Part shown: one piece after another, positions 63,601-64,000 of the stretch | Layout of the letters: every line of letters starts with the position of its first letter | Numbering within the stretch: position 1 is the first letter of the stretch | Assembly (NCBI RefSeq): GCF_020882245.1 | Contig: NC_083599.1 | Location: 17,866,865 to 17,930,864 of the forward strand | DNA length: 64,000 nucleotides | Direction: 5' to 3' | From: Rhopalosiphum padi | Taxonomy: Eukaryota; Arthropoda; Insecta; Hemiptera; Aphididae | Notes under the pieces: generated by a model | What the model saw: the letters and a program-made list of their open reading frames with translations, nothing else | Told to the model about the DNA's origin: nothing | Databases searched by the model: none | Translations under genes and position numbers: made by a program

Positions 63601-63707
63601 CAGTGTAATATATAATGATATATTTATCGTGTTCAAATTGTATAAATCAATTTTACAATGGAAAATTTGATACTTTTACGTCCCTTAGCAATACTTACCA
63701 TAGCAAA
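51606..63707 (-). CDS. Bicycle-like microexon gene (putative secreted effector), 5' end outside
   Basis: Thirteen exon candidates, 5' to 3': 63707-63699, 63284-63258, 63028-62987, 59410-59402, 55613-55560, 55379-55338, 54958-54950, 54641-54633, 53842-53816, 53098-53060, 52925-52902, 52752-52720 and 51709-51606. Every internal exon is 9-54 nt, starts after AG and ends before GT. Each holds two bases, whole codons and one base, so every intron is phase 1 and the chain reads to a single TAG. Fragments read CYDALKESGLEN, DEGYINYSIIML, IQYEFFNFAKKQEY, PLKSPRDYCSD, KTFFWVYPYNN and GIREWCRVRYQPTDQLFN. Many same-phase microexons and sparse Cys/Tyr motifs are marks of the bicycle gene family of aphids, secreted salivary or gall effectors. 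The signal peptide exon would lie beyond 64000. A further 6-nt exon at 59954-59949 is possible. Introns carry hAT and MULE insertions. The exon chain is strongly supported; the family name is inference, and the four exons above 59000 are less certain. Confidence 0.72.
55836..56052 (+). pseudogene. Short non-LTR reverse transcriptase fragment
   Basis: Broken frames contain ITRNKKDGEV, YLGGFLDKKL and NQACTRMK, the VKYLG..LD..L region C-terminal to the Jockey/CR1-type active site. It lies in an intron of the bicycle-like gene. It is frameshifted and short. Confidence 0.55.
56055..56096. repeat. ATT/AT microsatellite and T-run
   Basis: (ATT)n changes into (AT)n and then a run of about 12 T. A simple sequence repeat. 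Confidence 0.9.
56108..56396. repeat. Intronic segment duplicated at 61805-62075
   Basis: Shared words in the same order and orientation include CATAAAATTCCATGT, ATCTCATGTG, TTTAATATCCATAAAAAAA and GTATAATAATATCATT-like sequence up to AAGAACATATTTTC. Identity is about 80% by eye. Both copies lie in introns of the bicycle-like gene, and the hAT element at 56405 starts directly after this copy. Confidence 0.75.
56405..59339. mobile_element. Near-complete hAT element with perfect 8-bp duplication
   Basis: The ends CAGGCGCGCACCCA and, on the opposite strand, CAGTGGCGCACCCA are followed on both sides by G-rich stretches (GGGGGGGGGGCTTAA). TAATAATA lies at both borders (56397-56404, 59340-59347). 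Length 2935 bp with one transposase gene on the minus strand. It sits in a long intron of the bicycle-like gene, and the matching direction (minus) could matter for read-through. Confidence 0.95.
56588..58977 (-). pseudogene. hAT transposase, ZMYM1-like, single frameshift
   Basis: From the ATG at 58977 the first frame (399 codons) has a TTF-type zinc finger (DFCKFCVLF), then DUF4371: FTILADETSDISSIEQFALC, with the first catalytic Asp, and GQGYDGAAAMSGKFKGVQ. It stops at 57778 right after VQARI. Reading two bases later restores IEKYPTALYVHCVSHSLNLA and runs open to 56588 through WVERHDSI and the dimerisation motif PVSTSTAERSFSTLRRIKTY. The break lies in an ATAT run (57776-57785 region), so a 2-bp slip is the only visible lesion; the full protein would be about 795 residues. 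The gene fills the element at 56405-59339. Confidence 0.9.
59715..59835. repeat. GC-rich patch with hAT-like G/C runs
   Basis: GGGGGCAGCATTTTAAAATC with its complement CTGCCCCC nearby, and TTGGGGGGACTTAACCCCCC. It looks like a decayed terminus of a G-rich hAT family, possibly related to the ends at 56405 and 59339. No borders were found. Confidence 0.4.
60121..61697. mobile_element. MULE derivative with perfect 9-bp duplication
   Basis: CATTTACGA flanks both sides (60112-60120, 61698-61706). The ends begin CGATCTAGGACAAATGG and CGAATAGGGACAAATGG. The arms of about 100 bp are arrays of four to five units of TTTGGACGTGGCCG (period 14-15) closing with GGGGACAATTGGACGT. The interior carries a transposase remnant on the minus strand. 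It lies in an intron of the bicycle-like gene. Confidence 0.95.
60640..61258 (-). pseudogene. FLYWCH/MULE transposase remnant
   Basis: From the ATG at 61258 the frame reads MSLINSNRDGEI, shifts at a T-run, then reads FLNDGFMYSFDAFSSDGLKRF, where the next codon is TGA instead of the Trp of the FLYWCH WRC motif. It continues CRYKRECKARVHTG and RISNHTHDSDAAKIEANIAV. After an intron-like gap, 60864-60640 reads RGPALKKI and APNAPNDLITLEIPDTYKVY. The catalytic MULE domain is deleted. Nonautonomous. Confidence 0.8.
61805..62075. repeat. Second copy of the 56108-56396 intronic segment
   Basis: Same orientation, same block order; see the partner copy. This copy has no hAT insertion after it, so it shows the pre-insertion arrangement at the AAGAACATATTTTC border. 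Confidence 0.75.
62076..62986. other. Intron sequence of the bicycle-like gene
   Basis: AT-rich. I found no further exon with acceptor, donor and matching phase here. Confidence 0.4.
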
Positions 63708-63734
63708 CTAAATAAAATAACAAACTATAATTAC

Positions 63735-64000
63735 ATATATTTAAATTGTAATATATCGTCGCTATTTTAGTCGATTTCGTAAAAAAATAAATTTCATATG
63801 CTCATAACATTTTTCTATATTGACGCTTATTGAAGAACCTTATATTGGGTTTTTTAAGCTTAGGTATAAATTACAAACATTTTATGAATTTTTAAATTCA
63901 AAATTCCTTGCAAATTTTCGCGATTTTGAAATATTTCGTAAACATTTGAACTTTAAATGCTTATAAACAATAATTGTGACTAATTATTTTTTTAACTACG
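63735..64000. repeat. Dispersed repeat, copy of 15353-15665, cut by window end
   Basis: The same ordered blocks as at 15353 (AAATTGTAATATATCGT, AAAATTCCTTGCAAATTTTC, TCGTAAACATTTGAACTTTA) in the same orientation. It probably continues past the window. Confidence 0.75.

Noticed and set aside
1..64000. tRNA, rRNA or CRISPR sequences
   Set aside because: None found on either strand; the repeat arrays seen are TE arms or simple repeats without regular spacers.

Overview
The window looks like nuclear DNA of an aphid. It is very AT-rich and intron-rich, with GT-AG introns and isolated GC-rich first exons. It is full of class II transposons (FLYWCH-type MULEs, hAT, piggyBac, pogo-like elements and TTAA MITEs), and it contains what looks like a bicycle-type effector gene, a family I know only from aphids and close relatives. 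Nothing here is bacterial or organellar. Gene models were built by hand from reading frames and splice sites; no alignment or transcript was available.

Host-type genes, left to right. A Y-box/cold-shock protein gene lies on + at 8218-11026 (6 exons, 236 aa). Its usual VKWFN nucleic-acid-binding patch reads VKRFH. A leucine-rich repeat protein 1 (LRR1-like, CRL2 substrate receptor) gene lies on + at 18619-21237 (2 exons, about 402 aa). A Piwi-related gene lies on + at 32342-36016 (6 exons, 517 aa). It keeps N-terminal and MID-type Piwi sequence, but PAZ and the catalytic PIWI region are absent and an unrelated serine-rich tail with a SUMO-interaction-like motif takes their place. On - from 51606 to beyond 63707 there is a chain of at least thirteen tiny exons (9-54 nt plus a 104-nt terminal exon). 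All junctions have the same phase, and the chain reads through to one stop codon. This resembles the bicycle family of secreted aphid effectors.

Mobile DNA fills most of the rest. On - at 134-4418 there is a six-exon hAT/ZMYM-like transposase gene whose only defect is one TGA. MULE elements with 8-9 bp target duplications lie at 33702-34506 (in a Piwi intron), 44924-47369 (intact transposase) and 60121-61697 (in a bicycle intron). Their terminal inverted repeats are themselves arrays of short tandem units. A near-intact hAT element with a perfect 8-bp duplication (56405-59339) sits inside another bicycle intron. A DUF7869-type element with 30-bp TIRs is at 40345-42310. Fragments of piggyBac, a non-LTR reverse transcriptase, a Gypsy reverse transcriptase (catalytic YxDD mutated) and several nested MITEs are also present.

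The most interesting points are the hidden microexon gene, the truncated and re-tailed Piwi paralog, the divergent Y-box protein, and the repeated design of MULE arms.
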